Assembly: GCA_012514775.1 (NCBI GenBank)
Contig: JAAYZQ010000362.1
Location: forward strand, 1-23,747
Direction of reading: 5' to 3'
Source: Anaerolineaceae bacterium
Lineage (GTDB): Bacteria; Chloroflexota; Anaerolineae; JAAYZQ01
Length of the DNA stretch: 23,747 bases
Made by a program: the position numbers and the translations under genes. The notes beneath the pieces are model-generated. The model made no database searches. It had not been told where the DNA came from and saw only the letters and a program-made list of their open reading frames with translations. Numbering within the stretch: position 1 is the stretch's first letter; every line of letters begins with the position of its first letter. Positions 6,626 to 14,774 of the stretch are shown here, in pieces.

Positions 6626-8092
6626 ATGAAACACTGGTCATGGCTGCCCACGTTTCTGGCACTGCTCGTGTCCCTGGTGCCCGGCGCCGCACGCGCGCAG
6701 ACTGATCCCCTGATGGCGCAACAGGAGCCGTTCCCCTTGCATAGAGCCACGCTCCCCAACGGACTCCGCATATGGGTCCAGCCCCGCGCGGGCAGCGAGT
6801 CGGTCGTCGCCTTCCTCGTGCTCCGCGCCGGCTCGCGCTACGAGACGCCAGCCAACAACGGCGTCTCGCATTATGTCGAGCACATGCTGTTCACTGGAAC
6901 CGAACGCTGGGACGAGACCCAGCTCAAGAACGTCATCACCCGGCGGGGCGGGCAGTGGAACGGCTGGACAGGCGCCGAGACGACGACCTATTATGCCCAC
7001 GTCGCCGCCCACGACCTGGACGTCGCTCTTGATTGGCTGTCAGAGGTCGTCTTTCACCCCACTTTTCCTGCTGACAAGGTAGACAAGGAACGCGAGGTCA
7101 TCTTCCAGGAGCGATGGGGCCGCTACGGCTGGCTGATCAACACCATCGACACCCTGGGCTTTGGCTACGAACTGGATCGCGACGTCTACCGGGCCCTGTT
7201 CCCGAACTCTAGCCTGGGTCTTCGCATCGTCGGCGAAGATGCTTCACTGGAGAGCCTGGATCGGGAGTCGCTCCTGGAATACTATCGCAGCCACTACACA
7301 CCTGCCAATGCAGCCCTGATCGTGGTCGGCAACGTCGAGCCGGCACAGGTGGTGGATCGCGCCCGGCAGTTCCTGGGCAAGGTCGAAAAAGGGACGGCGG
7401 TGAGCAAGCCGCCCGTGCCGGCGCTCCCCGAGAGCGGCCCCCACCAGGTCTCGGTGCGCGGACCCTGGCCCACGGACCAGGTGACACTCATGGTCGGAGC
7501 GCGGACGGTCGGGCGAACCCACCCCGACCGCTGGCCCCTGGCCGTCCTTGCCGAGCTGCTCGACAAGGAGTTGACCGAAGAGATCCGATACCACCGGGGG
7601 CTCGTCTACGGCCTTTCGGCATACCACCAGATCTATGACGACGTTGGCCTCTTTGCAGTGAGCACCCAGTCGAAGCGAGGGAACGTGGAGACCATCCGCC
7701 GCGAGGTGGAAGAACGCCTTGAGAGAGTGCGCCGCGGCGAGGTAGATCCCCAGGCTGTCGCCGAGGCCAGGGCAGCCATCAAAGGTCGCTGGGCGCTGGC
7801 GATGGAGGACAATGTCCAGCGCGCCAGGTGGTTGGCCCAATGGACCTTTGTCCTGGGCGAGGGCCAGCCACTGCCCGACTTTCAGACCGCCATCGACGCC
7901 GTGACCCCCGAGGACCTGCCGCGGGTGGTGGAGACATACTTTACGCCCGAGCGCTCCTTCACCGGCCTCCACGATCCCGTGCTCACCGTGGCCAGCGGCG
8001 CTCGACTGCTGGGTGCCCTGATCGCCGTTGGGCTAGGTGCCTGGGGCATCCATCGTCTCCGCCGCCGCACCAGCTCGGCAGGTTGCGTGTAG
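6626..8092 (+). CDS. M16-family zinc metallopeptidase, secreted and C-terminally membrane-anchored
   Basis: The protein has 488 aa. Residues 1-24 look like a signal peptide ending in AARA-Q. The M16 zinc motif HxxEH is present as H82-Y-V-E85-H86, and the third ligand is most likely E162 (DKEREVIFQE), 76 residues on as expected. The C-terminal half carries the second M16 domain, including the R-x-x-x-GLVYGL segment (YHRGLVYGLSAY). The last 30 residues form a hydrophobic segment (LLGALIAVGLGAWGI) followed by an arginine-rich tail, suggesting a membrane anchor with the catalytic part outside the cell. M16 enzymes cut peptides; the substrate is unknown. M16 proteins are often encoded as pairs, but only one gene is seen here. 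The start has a strong GAGGTGA site. Confidence 0.9.
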   Translation: MKHWSWLPTFLALLVSLVPGAARAQTDPLMAQQEPFPLHRATLPNGLRIWVQPRAGSESVVAFLVLRAGSRYETPANNGVSHYVEHMLFTGTERWDETQLKNVITRRGGQWNGWTGAETTTYYAHVAAHDLDVALDWLSEVVFHPTFPADKVDKEREVIFQERWGRYGWLINTIDTLGFGYELDRDVYRALFPNSSLGLRIVGEDASLESLDRESLLEYYRSHYTPANAALIVVGNVEPAQVVDRARQFLGKVEKGTAVSKPPVPALPESGPHQVSVRGPWPTDQVTLMVGARTVGRTHPDRWPLAVLAELLDKELTEEIRYHRGLVYGLSAYHQIYDDVGLFAVSTQSKRGNVETIRREVEERLERVRRGEVDPQAVAEARAAIKGRWALAMEDNVQRARWLAQWTFVLGEGQPLPDFQTAIDAVTPEDLPRVVETYFTPERSFTGLHDPVLTVASGARLLGALIAVGLGAWGIHRLRRRTSSAGCV

Positions 8093-8099
8093 AGAGAAA

Positions 8100-8119
8100 C
8101 GCCGAGCCGGCGCTCGGCG
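8100..8119 (+). terminator. Hairpin after the M16 peptidase gene
   Basis: CGCCGAGC-CGGC-GCTCGGCG is a perfect 8-bp stem with a 4-nt loop, 7 bp after the peptidase stop. There is no T-tract, so a classical intrinsic terminator is not proven, but the next gene has its own promoter downstream. Confidence 0.45.
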
Positions 8120-8173
8120 ATCCCAGGCAACAGGACCGACTTTGCAACAACCCTGACTGCCTGCGGCTTCTCC

Positions 8174-8202
8174 TTGACAGCCTGCATCCTCGGGAGTATA
8201 CT
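8174..8202 (+). promoter_or_regulatory. terC-family gene promoter
   Basis: -35 TTGACA (8174-8179), a 17-bp spacer and -10 TATACT (8197-8202). The start would be near 8209, with a 60-nt leader. I looked for a yybP-ykoY manganese riboswitch, common upstream of this family, and did not see one; the leader is too short. Confidence 0.75.
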
Positions 8203-8268
8203 TGCCCCGGACCAAATGAGCCCGCCGCCCGCGGTGGACGCAGTATGCAGCCCAACGGAGGAGAATCA

Positions 8269-9018
8269 ATGGAAGCTCTCGCCAACCCTGAGAACTGGAT
8301 CGCCCTTCTCACCCTGACAGTCCTCGAGATCGTCCTGGGCATCGACAACATTGTTTTCATTTCTATTCTTGCCGGCAAGCTGCCGCACGAGCAAGCCGGC
8401 CGGGCGCGCGTTCTGGGCCTGGGTGCGGCCATGATCACGCGCATCCTGCTCCTGCTCTCATTGTCGTGGGTCATCCGGCTCACCGAGCCGCTCTTCTTTG
8501 TCCTCGACCACCCTGTCTCGGGGCGCGACATGATCCTGATCCTCGGCGGCCTGTTCCTGCTGGCCAAGAGCACCCGCGAGATCCACGAGCGGCTCGAGGG
8601 TGAGGGCGCCCGCGAGGTCACAAAGGAGGTCCCTTCCTTCGCCGGGGTCATTGTCCAGATCGGCCTGCTGGACATTATCTTTTCCCTCGACTCGGTCATC
8701 ACCGCTGTGGGCATGGCCCGCGCGCTGTGGGTGATGATCACCGCCGTCATCATTGCCGTGGGGGTGATGATGTTCGCCTCGGGCGCCATCAGCGACTTTG
8801 TCGAGCGTCACCCGACCATCAAGATGCTCGCCCTGAGCTTCCTGCTGCTCATCGGTTTTTCGCTGGTGGCCGAGGGCATCACCCTGCACATCCCCAAGGG
8901 CTATATCTATTTTGCCATGGCCTTCTCGGTCCTGGTCGAGGTGCTCAATCTGCAGTCGTCCAGCCGGAAGGCAGAGCCGGTGCAGCTCCACCAACCTTTC
9001 ACCAAGGAGGAGGGATAG
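8269..9018 (+). CDS. TerC-family integral membrane protein (probable metal exporter)
   Basis: This 249-aa protein has about seven hydrophobic segments and the two signature acidic motifs of the TerC family: EIVLGIDNIVFIS near residues 18-30 and DIIFSLDSVITAVG near 134-147. Family members such as Alx and YceF/MeeF-type proteins export manganese or help load it onto secreted enzymes; others are linked to tellurium resistance. The substrate here is inferred only from the family. The start ATG follows GGAGGAG at good spacing; longer in-frame versions starting earlier are not needed. It has its own promoter, and its last 20 bases overlap the 3' end of the convergent methyltransferase gene. Confidence 0.9.
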   Translation: MEALANPENWIALLTLTVLEIVLGIDNIVFISILAGKLPHEQAGRARVLGLGAAMITRILLLLSLSWVIRLTEPLFFVLDHPVSGRDMILILGGLFLLAKSTREIHERLEGEGAREVTKEVPSFAGVIVQIGLLDIIFSLDSVITAVGMARALWVMITAVIIAVGVMMFASGAISDFVERHPTIKMLALSFLLLIGFSLVAEGITLHIPKGYIYFAMAFSVLVEVLNLQSSSRKAEPVQLHQPFTKEEG

Positions 9019-9592
9019 CGGCCGGCTCGGCGGTCTCGGCCCGCCACGACATAGCCGCATAGATCTGGCGCAGGTACCGGCTGGGACGCGTCGCCATGAG
9101 CCGCGTCCCGGCGAATCCGTGGCGGGCGGCTAGAGTTTCCCAGGTACGGTACGAGAAGGGATGGGGGACCCAGGGATTTCCGCGGTCGGCGTTGTACTCT
9201 ACCACGAGCAGGCGGCCCCCCGGCTTGAGGGCGGCACGGATCCGGTCGAGGACCGGTCCCTTGTCGCGAAAAAAGTGGAGCACGTTGGCCGCCACCACCC
9301 CGTCCAGGGGAGGCATCTCGGGGAAGGGCCTCGCCGGCCCTGCTTGGGCCGCAGGCTTGGACAGGTCGGCGACGAGGTAGTGGACCCGAACCTCGGGAAA
9401 ACGAGCGCCCATGGCCCGCTCCTGCTGCCGCAGCGCGCCCGCGTCCTTGTCCAGCGAATAGATCTCGCCCTCCGGGCCCAGTAGATCGGCCAGCGCCAGG
9501 GTAAAGGCCCCGGTTCCCGAGCCGAGATCGGCCCAGACCCCGGGCCCATCGACCCCCTTTTTGAGCAGTGCAACGTGATCGGCGTGTTCCAT
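8999..9592 (-). CDS. Class I SAM-dependent methyltransferase
   Basis: This 197-aa protein has the SAM-binding motif I WADLGSGTG (residues 20-28), an acidic end of strand 2 (YSLDKDAG), motif IV-like DGVVAANVLHFF and post-motif LKPGGRLLVVEYN, in the order of Methyltransf_11/25 proteins. It should transfer a methyl group to a small molecule or other substrate that cannot be named. The ATG at 9592 was chosen because GGAGG lies 8 nt before it; an ATG at 9703 lies upstream of the promoter. Its end overlaps the terC-family gene by 20 bp in convergent orientation. The leader of about 87 nt carries a hairpin. Confidence 0.88.
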   Translation of the reverse strand: MEHADHVALLKKGVDGPGVWADLGSGTGAFTLALADLLGPEGEIYSLDKDAGALRQQERAMGARFPEVRVHYLVADLSKPAAQAGPARPFPEMPPLDGVVAANVLHFFRDKGPVLDRIRAALKPGGRLLVVEYNADRGNPWVPHPFSYRTWETLAARHGFAGTRLMATRPSRYLRQIYAAMSWRAETAEPAAIPPPW

Positions 9593-9625
9593 GGATAGCG
9601 CCTCCGTGCCGGTGCGTGAGACGTG

Positions 9626-9646
9626 CCGCCGGGGGTGGTCCGGCGG
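9626..9646 (-). other. Hairpin in the methyltransferase leader
   Basis: CCGCCGG and CCGGCGG form a perfect 7-bp stem with a 7-nt loop inside the predicted 5' leader of the methyltransferase mRNA. No known regulatory RNA class is recognised, and in a GC-rich genome this may be chance. Confidence 0.3.
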
Positions 9647-9685
9647 CCCTGGCGCGCCACTGCTCCACTGCTCCTGTGCGCTCCG

Positions 9686-9714
9686 AGTATAACGGCTCGG
9701 CACCCGCCCGTCAA
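9686..9714 (-). promoter_or_regulatory. Methyltransferase gene promoter
   Basis: On the minus strand, -35 TTGACG (9709-9714), a 17-bp spacer and -10 TATACT (9686-9691). The start is near 9679. Confidence 0.7.
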
Positions 9715-9758
9715 GTTCCCGGCGCGGGAAGGGACCCGTTCGGAGCGGCCCCGCCCGT

Positions 9759-9787
9759 TTGCCAGGGCGCGCATTTTCGGGTACAAT
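9759..9787 (+). promoter_or_regulatory. Promoter for the ThDP-dependent enzyme gene
   Basis: -35 TTGCCA (9759-9764), a 17-bp spacer and -10 TACAAT (9782-9787). The start is near 9794, about 35 nt before the ATG. It diverges from the methyltransferase promoter 45 bp away. Confidence 0.65.
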
Positions 9788-9828
9788 GCCCTGCGCTGTA
9801 CCGAGAGCTCACACGAGGAGAAAAAGCC

Positions 9829-11493
9829 ATGTCGCGGATGACCGGCGCCCGGCACATCGCCGAAACGTTCAAGGGTTATGGCGTCACCCACGCCTTTTAC
9901 ATGGAGATTATCTTGCCCAGGGCCCTGGCCGAGATGGAACGGCTGGGCATCAGGCGCATCGTGACCCACTCCGAAAAGGGAGCGGCCTACATGGCCGACG
10001 GTTACGCGCGCCTGGGCCAGAGGCCTGGCCTGTGCATGGCCCAATCGGTGGGCGCCGCCAACCTGGCGGCCGGCCTGCAGGACGCCTACCTGGCCCACGC
10101 GCCGGTGCTGGCAGTAACCGGCAGCAAGCCGCCCCTCTTCCAGCAGCGCAACGCCTACCAGGAGATCCAGCACAGGCCGCTCTACGAGCCCCTGACCAAG
10201 TACAACGTCCACGTCGGCGCCGTGGAACAGCTTCCCCTGGTGCTGCCCCAGGCCTTCCGGGCAGCCACGACGGGCAAGCCTGGCCCGGTGCACGTCGACA
10301 TGCTGGGCCTCTTCGGCGAGGGGATCGAGCGGGCAGAGGCGGATCTGGAGGTGGTCGTCGAGGAAGCCCACAGCCGCTACCCGGTCCACAGGCCGGTACC
10401 CGATGGCGAGGCGCTGCACATGGCTGCCCGGGCCCTGGCCGGCGCCCAGCGGCCCGTCCTGGTCGTGGGCCGGGGCGCCATGATCTCCGGGGCGGCCGCC
10501 GAGGTGGTGGCCCTGGCCGAGCGGCTGTCCATCCCCGTGGCCGCTTCGCCCGATGCCAAGACGGTCATGGTCGACGCCCATCCCCTCTACCTGGGGACCC
10601 TGGGCGGCTACGGCCGGCCCTGCGCCAACAAGGTGGTGGCCTCGGCCGACCTGGTGTTTTTCGTCGGCACCGGCACCGGCGACCAGCTTACCGACAACTG
10701 GACGGTGCCCCCCCAGGGCACGCCCACGATCCAGCTCGACGTCGACCCCGCCGAGATCGGCCGCAACTATCCGGGCGGCATCGGCCTGGTTGGCGACGCC
10801 CGCGAGGGGCTGCGGGCACTCCTGGCCCTGGTAGAGCCCGCCGCGGGCCGCGACGAGTGGACCGGCTATGCCCGGGAGACCGTCGAGAGCTGGCGCCGCA
10901 TGGTGGCCCCCCTCCGCGACTCGGACGCCGTGCCCGTGCGGCCCGAGAGGCTGTGCAAGGAGGTCGCCGCCGCCCTGCCCGAGGACGGCGTGCTGGTGGC
11001 CGATACCGGCTACTCGGCCATCTGGTCGAGCACCATGGTGGACGTGCTGCACCCGGGGCAGGTCTACCTCCGCTCGGCGGGCTCCCTGGGGTGGAGCGTG
11101 CCCGCCGCCATCGGCGCCCGCTGTGCCGAGCCGGGCAGGCCGGTGGTCTGTTTCTGCGGCGACGGAGCCTTCTGGTACCACATGGCCGAACTGGAGACGG
11201 CCAGCCGCTGGGGCATCCAGGTCGTGGTCGTCGTCAACAACAACAGCGTCCTGGGCCAGATCGTGCCCTTTAACGAGCGGGCGTGGGCGGGCATGGGCGA
11301 GCACCAGACCGACGCCTACTGCTACCGCCAGACCAATTTCGCGCGCCTGGCCGAAGAGATGGGCTGCTACGGGCTGCGCGTCGAGAACCCCGGCGACGTG
11401 CGGGCGGCCATCAAGATGGCCCTTGCCCAGGAGCGGCCCGCCGTTGTGGACGTGGTGACCGATCCCGACGCCCACCCGATCTTTGCCATGTAG
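9829..11493 (+). CDS. Thiamine diphosphate-dependent enzyme (acetolactate synthase-like fold)
   Basis: This 554-aa protein has the three domains of the POX/ALS-type ThDP family. The N-terminal PYR domain carries the cofactor-activating glutamate E49 in THSEKGAAYMADGYAR. A central domain around residues 195-330 includes RPVLVVGRGA. The C-terminal PP domain has the ThDP/Mg motif CGDGAFWYH, ending about 25-30 residues later in VVNNNS. Such enzymes decarboxylate or condense 2-oxo acids in the cytosol. It is not clearly IlvB: no regulatory-subunit gene (ilvN) or other branched-chain gene is adjacent, and the FAD-type signature is not evident. Oxalyl-CoA, benzoylformate or sulfopyruvate-type decarboxylase are alternatives. 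The ATG follows CGAGGAG. It appears to be a single-gene unit with a strong hairpin downstream. Confidence 0.88.
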   Translation: MSRMTGARHIAETFKGYGVTHAFYMEIILPRALAEMERLGIRRIVTHSEKGAAYMADGYARLGQRPGLCMAQSVGAANLAAGLQDAYLAHAPVLAVTGSKPPLFQQRNAYQEIQHRPLYEPLTKYNVHVGAVEQLPLVLPQAFRAATTGKPGPVHVDMLGLFGEGIERAEADLEVVVEEAHSRYPVHRPVPDGEALHMAARALAGAQRPVLVVGRGAMISGAAAEVVALAERLSIPVAASPDAKTVMVDAHPLYLGTLGGYGRPCANKVVASADLVFFVGTGTGDQLTDNWTVPPQGTPTIQLDVDPAEIGRNYPGGIGLVGDAREGLRALLALVEPAAGRDEWTGYARETVESWRRMVAPLRDSDAVPVRPERLCKEVAAALPEDGVLVADTGYSAIWSSTMVDVLHPGQVYLRSAGSLGWSVPAAIGARCAEPGRPVVCFCGDGAFWYHMAELETASRWGIQVVVVVNNNSVLGQIVPFNERAWAGMGEHQTDAYCYRQTNFARLAEEMGCYGLRVENPGDVRAAIKMALAQERPAVVDVVTDPDAHPIFAM

Positions 11494-11525
11494 GCTGCGC
11501 GCCGGCCGGTCTCGATTCTCAAGCC

Positions 11526-11556
11526 GCTCGCGGCAGGTCCAGCACCTGCCGCGAGC
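11526..11556 (+). terminator. Strong hairpin downstream of the ThDP enzyme gene
   Basis: GCTCGCGGCAGGT and ACCTGCCGCGAGC pair perfectly over 13 bp around a 5-nt loop, 32 bp after the stop. No run of T follows, but its strength and position suggest transcription termination or mRNA 3'-end protection. Confidence 0.6.
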
Positions 11557-11631
11557 CGGGCGACCATCCCCCTTGCCTGGCGCGCCTTGCCCCGCCCCCC
11601 GCAAAGCGCTGCCGATTACGTGGTATACCGG

Positions 11632-11660
11632 TTGACAGCCGTACGGAATTGTGATACGAT
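11632..11660 (+). promoter_or_regulatory. Subtilase gene promoter with a long untranslated leader
   Basis: -35 TTGACA (11632-11637), a 17-bp spacer and -10 TACGAT (11655-11660). The start is near 11667, about 300 nt before the chosen ATG. In the gene-free stretch 11494-11966 I see only the hairpin at 11526-11556, this promoter and the long leader. The leader holds a strong Shine-Dalgarno-like AAAGGAGG at 11852-11859, but no good separate reading frame and no recognisable riboswitch. Confidence 0.65.
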
Positions 11661-11966
11661 AGGGCTGTAGTTCCAGGCAGTTGAGCCCATTCGTCGCAGC
11701 ACCTCTGCCGCCACAACCGGCCATAGGCTCCAGGCTTGCTGGGGCCCTGGCCTCCAATAATCTGCTCTCTCATCACCGCACATCCTGAATCATGACTGCT
11801 CGTTGAAGCCACAGCTTTTACGCTGCGCCCGCACCCCGGGCGCCCGATCGGAAAGGAGGTGGTGCCCAGCAACCCAGGTCGCGCAGTTCCATGGATGGCC
11901 TACAAAGGAATGCCAGCAGTACTTTGGCAAAGTCGACCCAATTCTGCAGTGAAGAAGGAGAGACAG

Positions 11967-14774
11967 ATGAAACGGCTAGCGACGATTCTCTTATTGTTGG
12001 CCGCACTGGCGATGGCAATCCCGGTATCCTCTCAGGGTCCAGGAGATCTGTCCGTTGCCACCTCCCCCACAATTGGACCGAGCGTAGATCCGGCCGCAGG
12101 GAAAGAAGCCCCAAGGCTAGCTCTCCCCGAAAGTGCAGCGTTCGCCCCTAGCGACCTTACGCCCGTGAGCGTCATCGTCACCTACGACGATACCGTCGAT
12201 CCCAACGCGCTGGAGAGAGCCGCTGATGGCCAGGTTGTGCACCGCTTCAGCAAGATCTTTAACGGCGCCTCCCTGGTACTCCCCGGTGCCAAGGTGGAGG
12301 AGCTGGCAGCTCTCCCCGGCATTACAGGCGTGTATCTTGACGAAGTGTTGCAGATCGACACCGAGGCCAGCCCGGCGTTTATCGGCGCCCCGACGGTCTG
12401 GAATGCACTGGGTGGGCAGCAGAAGGCCGGCGAGGGTATCATTGTCGGTGTTCTCGACACGGGCATCTGGCCCGAGCATCCGTCCTTTGCCGACCCCGGT
12501 CCGGATGGCATTCCATACCCGGCGCCTCCGGGCGGCCCGTACGACTGCAACTTTGGCAACACGGCCTGGAACCCTGAAGACGCGCCCTTTGCCTGCAACA
12601 ACAAGCTGATCGGTGCCTATGAATTCATGGACACCTACAAGGCCGTCGTGGGTCTAGACCCCCTGGAGTTTGACTCGGCCCGCGATAGCAACGGGCACGG
12701 TTCGCACACCTCATCCACGGCGGCGGGCAACGCCGGCGTCGAGGCCAGCATCCTGGGTACGAACTTTGGGATGATCTCTGGCATCGCCCCGCGGGCCCAC
12801 GTCATCATGTACCGGGTGTGCGGCGGACCTACGGGAAGCTGCTACGCCAGTGACTCGGCAGCCGCGGTGGAGCAAGCGATCCTGGATGGCGTGGATGTGC
12901 TCAACTTTTCCATCGGCGGCGGCACCAATCCCTACTCCGACATCGTATCCCTGGCCTTCCTGGCGGCTTACGAGAACGGCGTGTTCGTGGCGTGCTCTGC
13001 CGGAAACTCGGGCCCCGGCGCCGATACGACCGGTCACCGGGAGCCATGGGTGACCACCGTGGCCGCCAGCACGCAGTCCCGGACCTTTGAGGGCTATGTC
13101 AATGTCACAGCCGACAACGGCGATACGCTCGACCTTGTGGGCGTCTCTATCGGTGGGACCGCCCAGGGCGAGCTGGTCATCGGCGCGGACTATGGCGATG
13201 CACTGTGCGGCTCCGTAGACGGGGTCAATCCCTTCCCGCCCGGAACCTTCACTCCGAACCAGATCGTCGTTTGCCAACGTGGCGTCACTGCCCGTGTGGA
13301 AAAGAGTGCCAACGTTCAGGCAGCCGGCGGCGCCGGCGTGGTCCTGTATAACCCGGGGGTCCAGACCCTGAACGCGGACAACCACTTTATCCCCACCGTG
13401 CACATCGACGACGTGGCGGGGGCAATGCTCCTGGACTTTATGGCGACTCACACCGGCGAGATGGCTTCCCTCGAAGGCGGCGTAAAAGTCTTTGGCCAGG
13501 GCGACGTCATGGCCAGCTTTAGCTCGCGCGGTGGCCCCAGGCAGCCCCTGGGCATCAGCAAGCCCGATATCTCGGCCCCGGGTGTCAACATCCTCGCTGC
13601 TCAGACGCCCTATCTCGCGTTCCCCATCCTGGGGGGTGGCGGATCGCCCGGGCAGTACTTCCAGGCCATTGGCGGCACGTCCATGTCCAGCCCGCACATC
13701 GCAGGCGCCGGGGCTCTGCTCAAGCACCTGCATCCGGACTGGACGCCGGGCCAGATCAAATCGGCCCTCATGATGACGGCCTTGACCGACGGCGTGGTCA
13801 AGGAGGACGGGGTCACGCCGGCCGACCCGTTCGACATCGGTTCCGGTCGCGTGGACCTCAACAAGGCCGGGTTCCCGGGCCTGACCATCTCGGACTCGGT
13901 GCAGAGCTTTATCGATCTCGAGAACGAGCTGTGGAACGCCAACTATCCCAGCCTCTACGTGCCGGTCATGGCGGGCCGGCTCACCGTCCAGCGCACCGTC
14001 CACAACGAGACCAACCTGCCGCGGAACTGGAAGCTGACCGTCGAGGCACCCCCGGACCTGACGATCACCGTTCCGAAGCACGTCCAGGTCCCCCGCAACG
14101 GCGATGCCACCTTTGACATCACCGTCGACGCTCGCAACGTGCCGCTGGGCGAGGTTCGCCACGCCTCGATCGAGTTCAAGCAGGGCAACGAATACCTGCA
14201 CTTCCCCGTGACCATCGTGCGGCAGCAGGCGGCGGTCCTGATGGACAAGGTATGCGAGCCGGCACAGCTCCCGGTGGGCGGCACCACCGACTGCACGATC
14301 ACCATCGAGAACACTGCCTCGACCCCTGCCGAGGTGGTCGTGGTGGACCAACTGCCCGATCGACTGTCACTGATCCCGGACAGTGTTGTCGGTGCGCAGC
14401 CCGAGGGCAATAACCGCCTGGTCTTTGCCGGGTCGCTGATGGGAGCCACACCCGGGCTTCGCCTGGACGACACTGTCCCGCTGTACGGTTACCTCCCGTT
14501 GTCGGCCTTGGCTTTACACCCATCCCGCCTCCCAGCAATGCCGACGACGGAGCCTATCTCATCAGCGGGCTGGACTTTGTCTATCAGGGTGTGCAATATA
14601 CCGACGCCATCTGGTCTGTCAACGGCACCCTGGAGATTGGCACGGCGAGTGGCCTGGCAGCCTCCGCGGCCAACGGCCTCATGCCCGATGCGACGCCGCC
14701 CAACAACCTCCTTGCGGCCTGGTGGACCGATCTGGACCTGTCAACCGGCGGGGAGTGGTTCATGGGAGCGTTGA
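11967..14774 (+). CDS. Secreted S8 subtilisin-like protease; reading frame shifts near codon 847
   Basis: From the ATG at 11967 (AAGGAG upstream) the product begins with a signal peptide (residues 1-23). An inhibitor-I9-type propeptide follows at about 66-131, then the S8 catalytic domain with D164 (GVLDTGIW), H244 (NGHGSHTSS), oxyanion N347 (SAGNSGP) and S572 (GGTSMSSPH). A protease-associated (PA) domain is inserted at about 400-500. After the catalytic domain come an Fn3-like domain (about 655-770) and a DUF11-like domain (about 770-840). All triad residues are intact, so the protease part should be active outside the cell. After YLPLSA near 14507 the frame changes, and the last 88 codons look like out-of-frame sequence. 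The true continuation is in the next frame to 15178. It may be a sequencing error or a real truncation. The in-frame GTG at 11862 is rejected as start because it has poor spacing and no signal peptide at its own N-terminus. Confidence 0.9.
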   Translation: MKRLATILLLLAALAMAIPVSSQGPGDLSVATSPTIGPSVDPAAGKEAPRLALPESAAFAPSDLTPVSVIVTYDDTVDPNALERAADGQVVHRFSKIFNGASLVLPGAKVEELAALPGITGVYLDEVLQIDTEASPAFIGAPTVWNALGGQQKAGEGIIVGVLDTGIWPEHPSFADPGPDGIPYPAPPGGPYDCNFGNTAWNPEDAPFACNNKLIGAYEFMDTYKAVVGLDPLEFDSARDSNGHGSHTSSTAAGNAGVEASILGTNFGMISGIAPRAHVIMYRVCGGPTGSCYASDSAAAVEQAILDGVDVLNFSIGGGTNPYSDIVSLAFLAAYENGVFVACSAGNSGPGADTTGHREPWVTTVAASTQSRTFEGYVNVTADNGDTLDLVGVSIGGTAQGELVIGADYGDALCGSVDGVNPFPPGTFTPNQIVVCQRGVTARVEKSANVQAAGGAGVVLYNPGVQTLNADNHFIPTVHIDDVAGAMLLDFMATHTGEMASLEGGVKVFGQGDVMASFSSRGGPRQPLGISKPDISAPGVNILAAQTPYLAFPILGGGGSPGQYFQAIGGTSMSSPHIAGAGALLKHLHPDWTPGQIKSALMMTALTDGVVKEDGVTPADPFDIGSGRVDLNKAGFPGLTISDSVQSFIDLENELWNANYPSLYVPVMAGRLTVQRTVHNETNLPRNWKLTVEAPPDLTITVPKHVQVPRNGDATFDITVDARNVPLGEVRHASIEFKQGNEYLHFPVTIVRQQAAVLMDKVCEPAQLPVGGTTDCTITIENTASTPAEVVVVDQLPDRLSLIPDSVVGAQPEGNNRLVFAGSLMGATPGLRLDDTVPLYGYLPLSALALHPSRLPAMPTTEPISSAGWTLSIRVCNIPTPSGLSTAPWRLARRVAWQPPRPTASCPMRRRPTTSLRPGGPIWTCQPAGSGSWER

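Noticed and set aside
5064..6692. Minus-strand open frame of 542 codons inside pta
   Set aside because: Antisense to strongly conserved Pta coding sequence; no recognisable motif and no ribosome-binding site.
8203..8268. Possible yybP-ykoY manganese riboswitch before the terC-family gene
   Set aside because: The leader is only about 60 nt and lacks the expected paired loops.
9199..11757. Long minus-strand open frame (852 codons) opposite the ThDP gene and across the methyltransferase
   Set aside because: Low-complexity G/H/R/A-rich translation with no motif; it overlaps two well-supported genes and is a by-product of high GC.
11862..11966. Earlier GTG start for the subtilase
   Set aside because: Only 2 nt from the AGGAGG sequence, and it would bury the clear signal peptide that begins at 11967.
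12711..14351. Minus-strand open frame of 546 codons inside the subtilase gene
   Set aside because: Antisense to the conserved protease domain; its composition is typical of a GC-driven shadow frame.
14500..14520. Programmed ribosomal frameshift in the subtilase
   Set aside because: No X-XXY-YYZ slippery heptamer or stimulatory structure seen; restoring one T gives a simple continuous frame.
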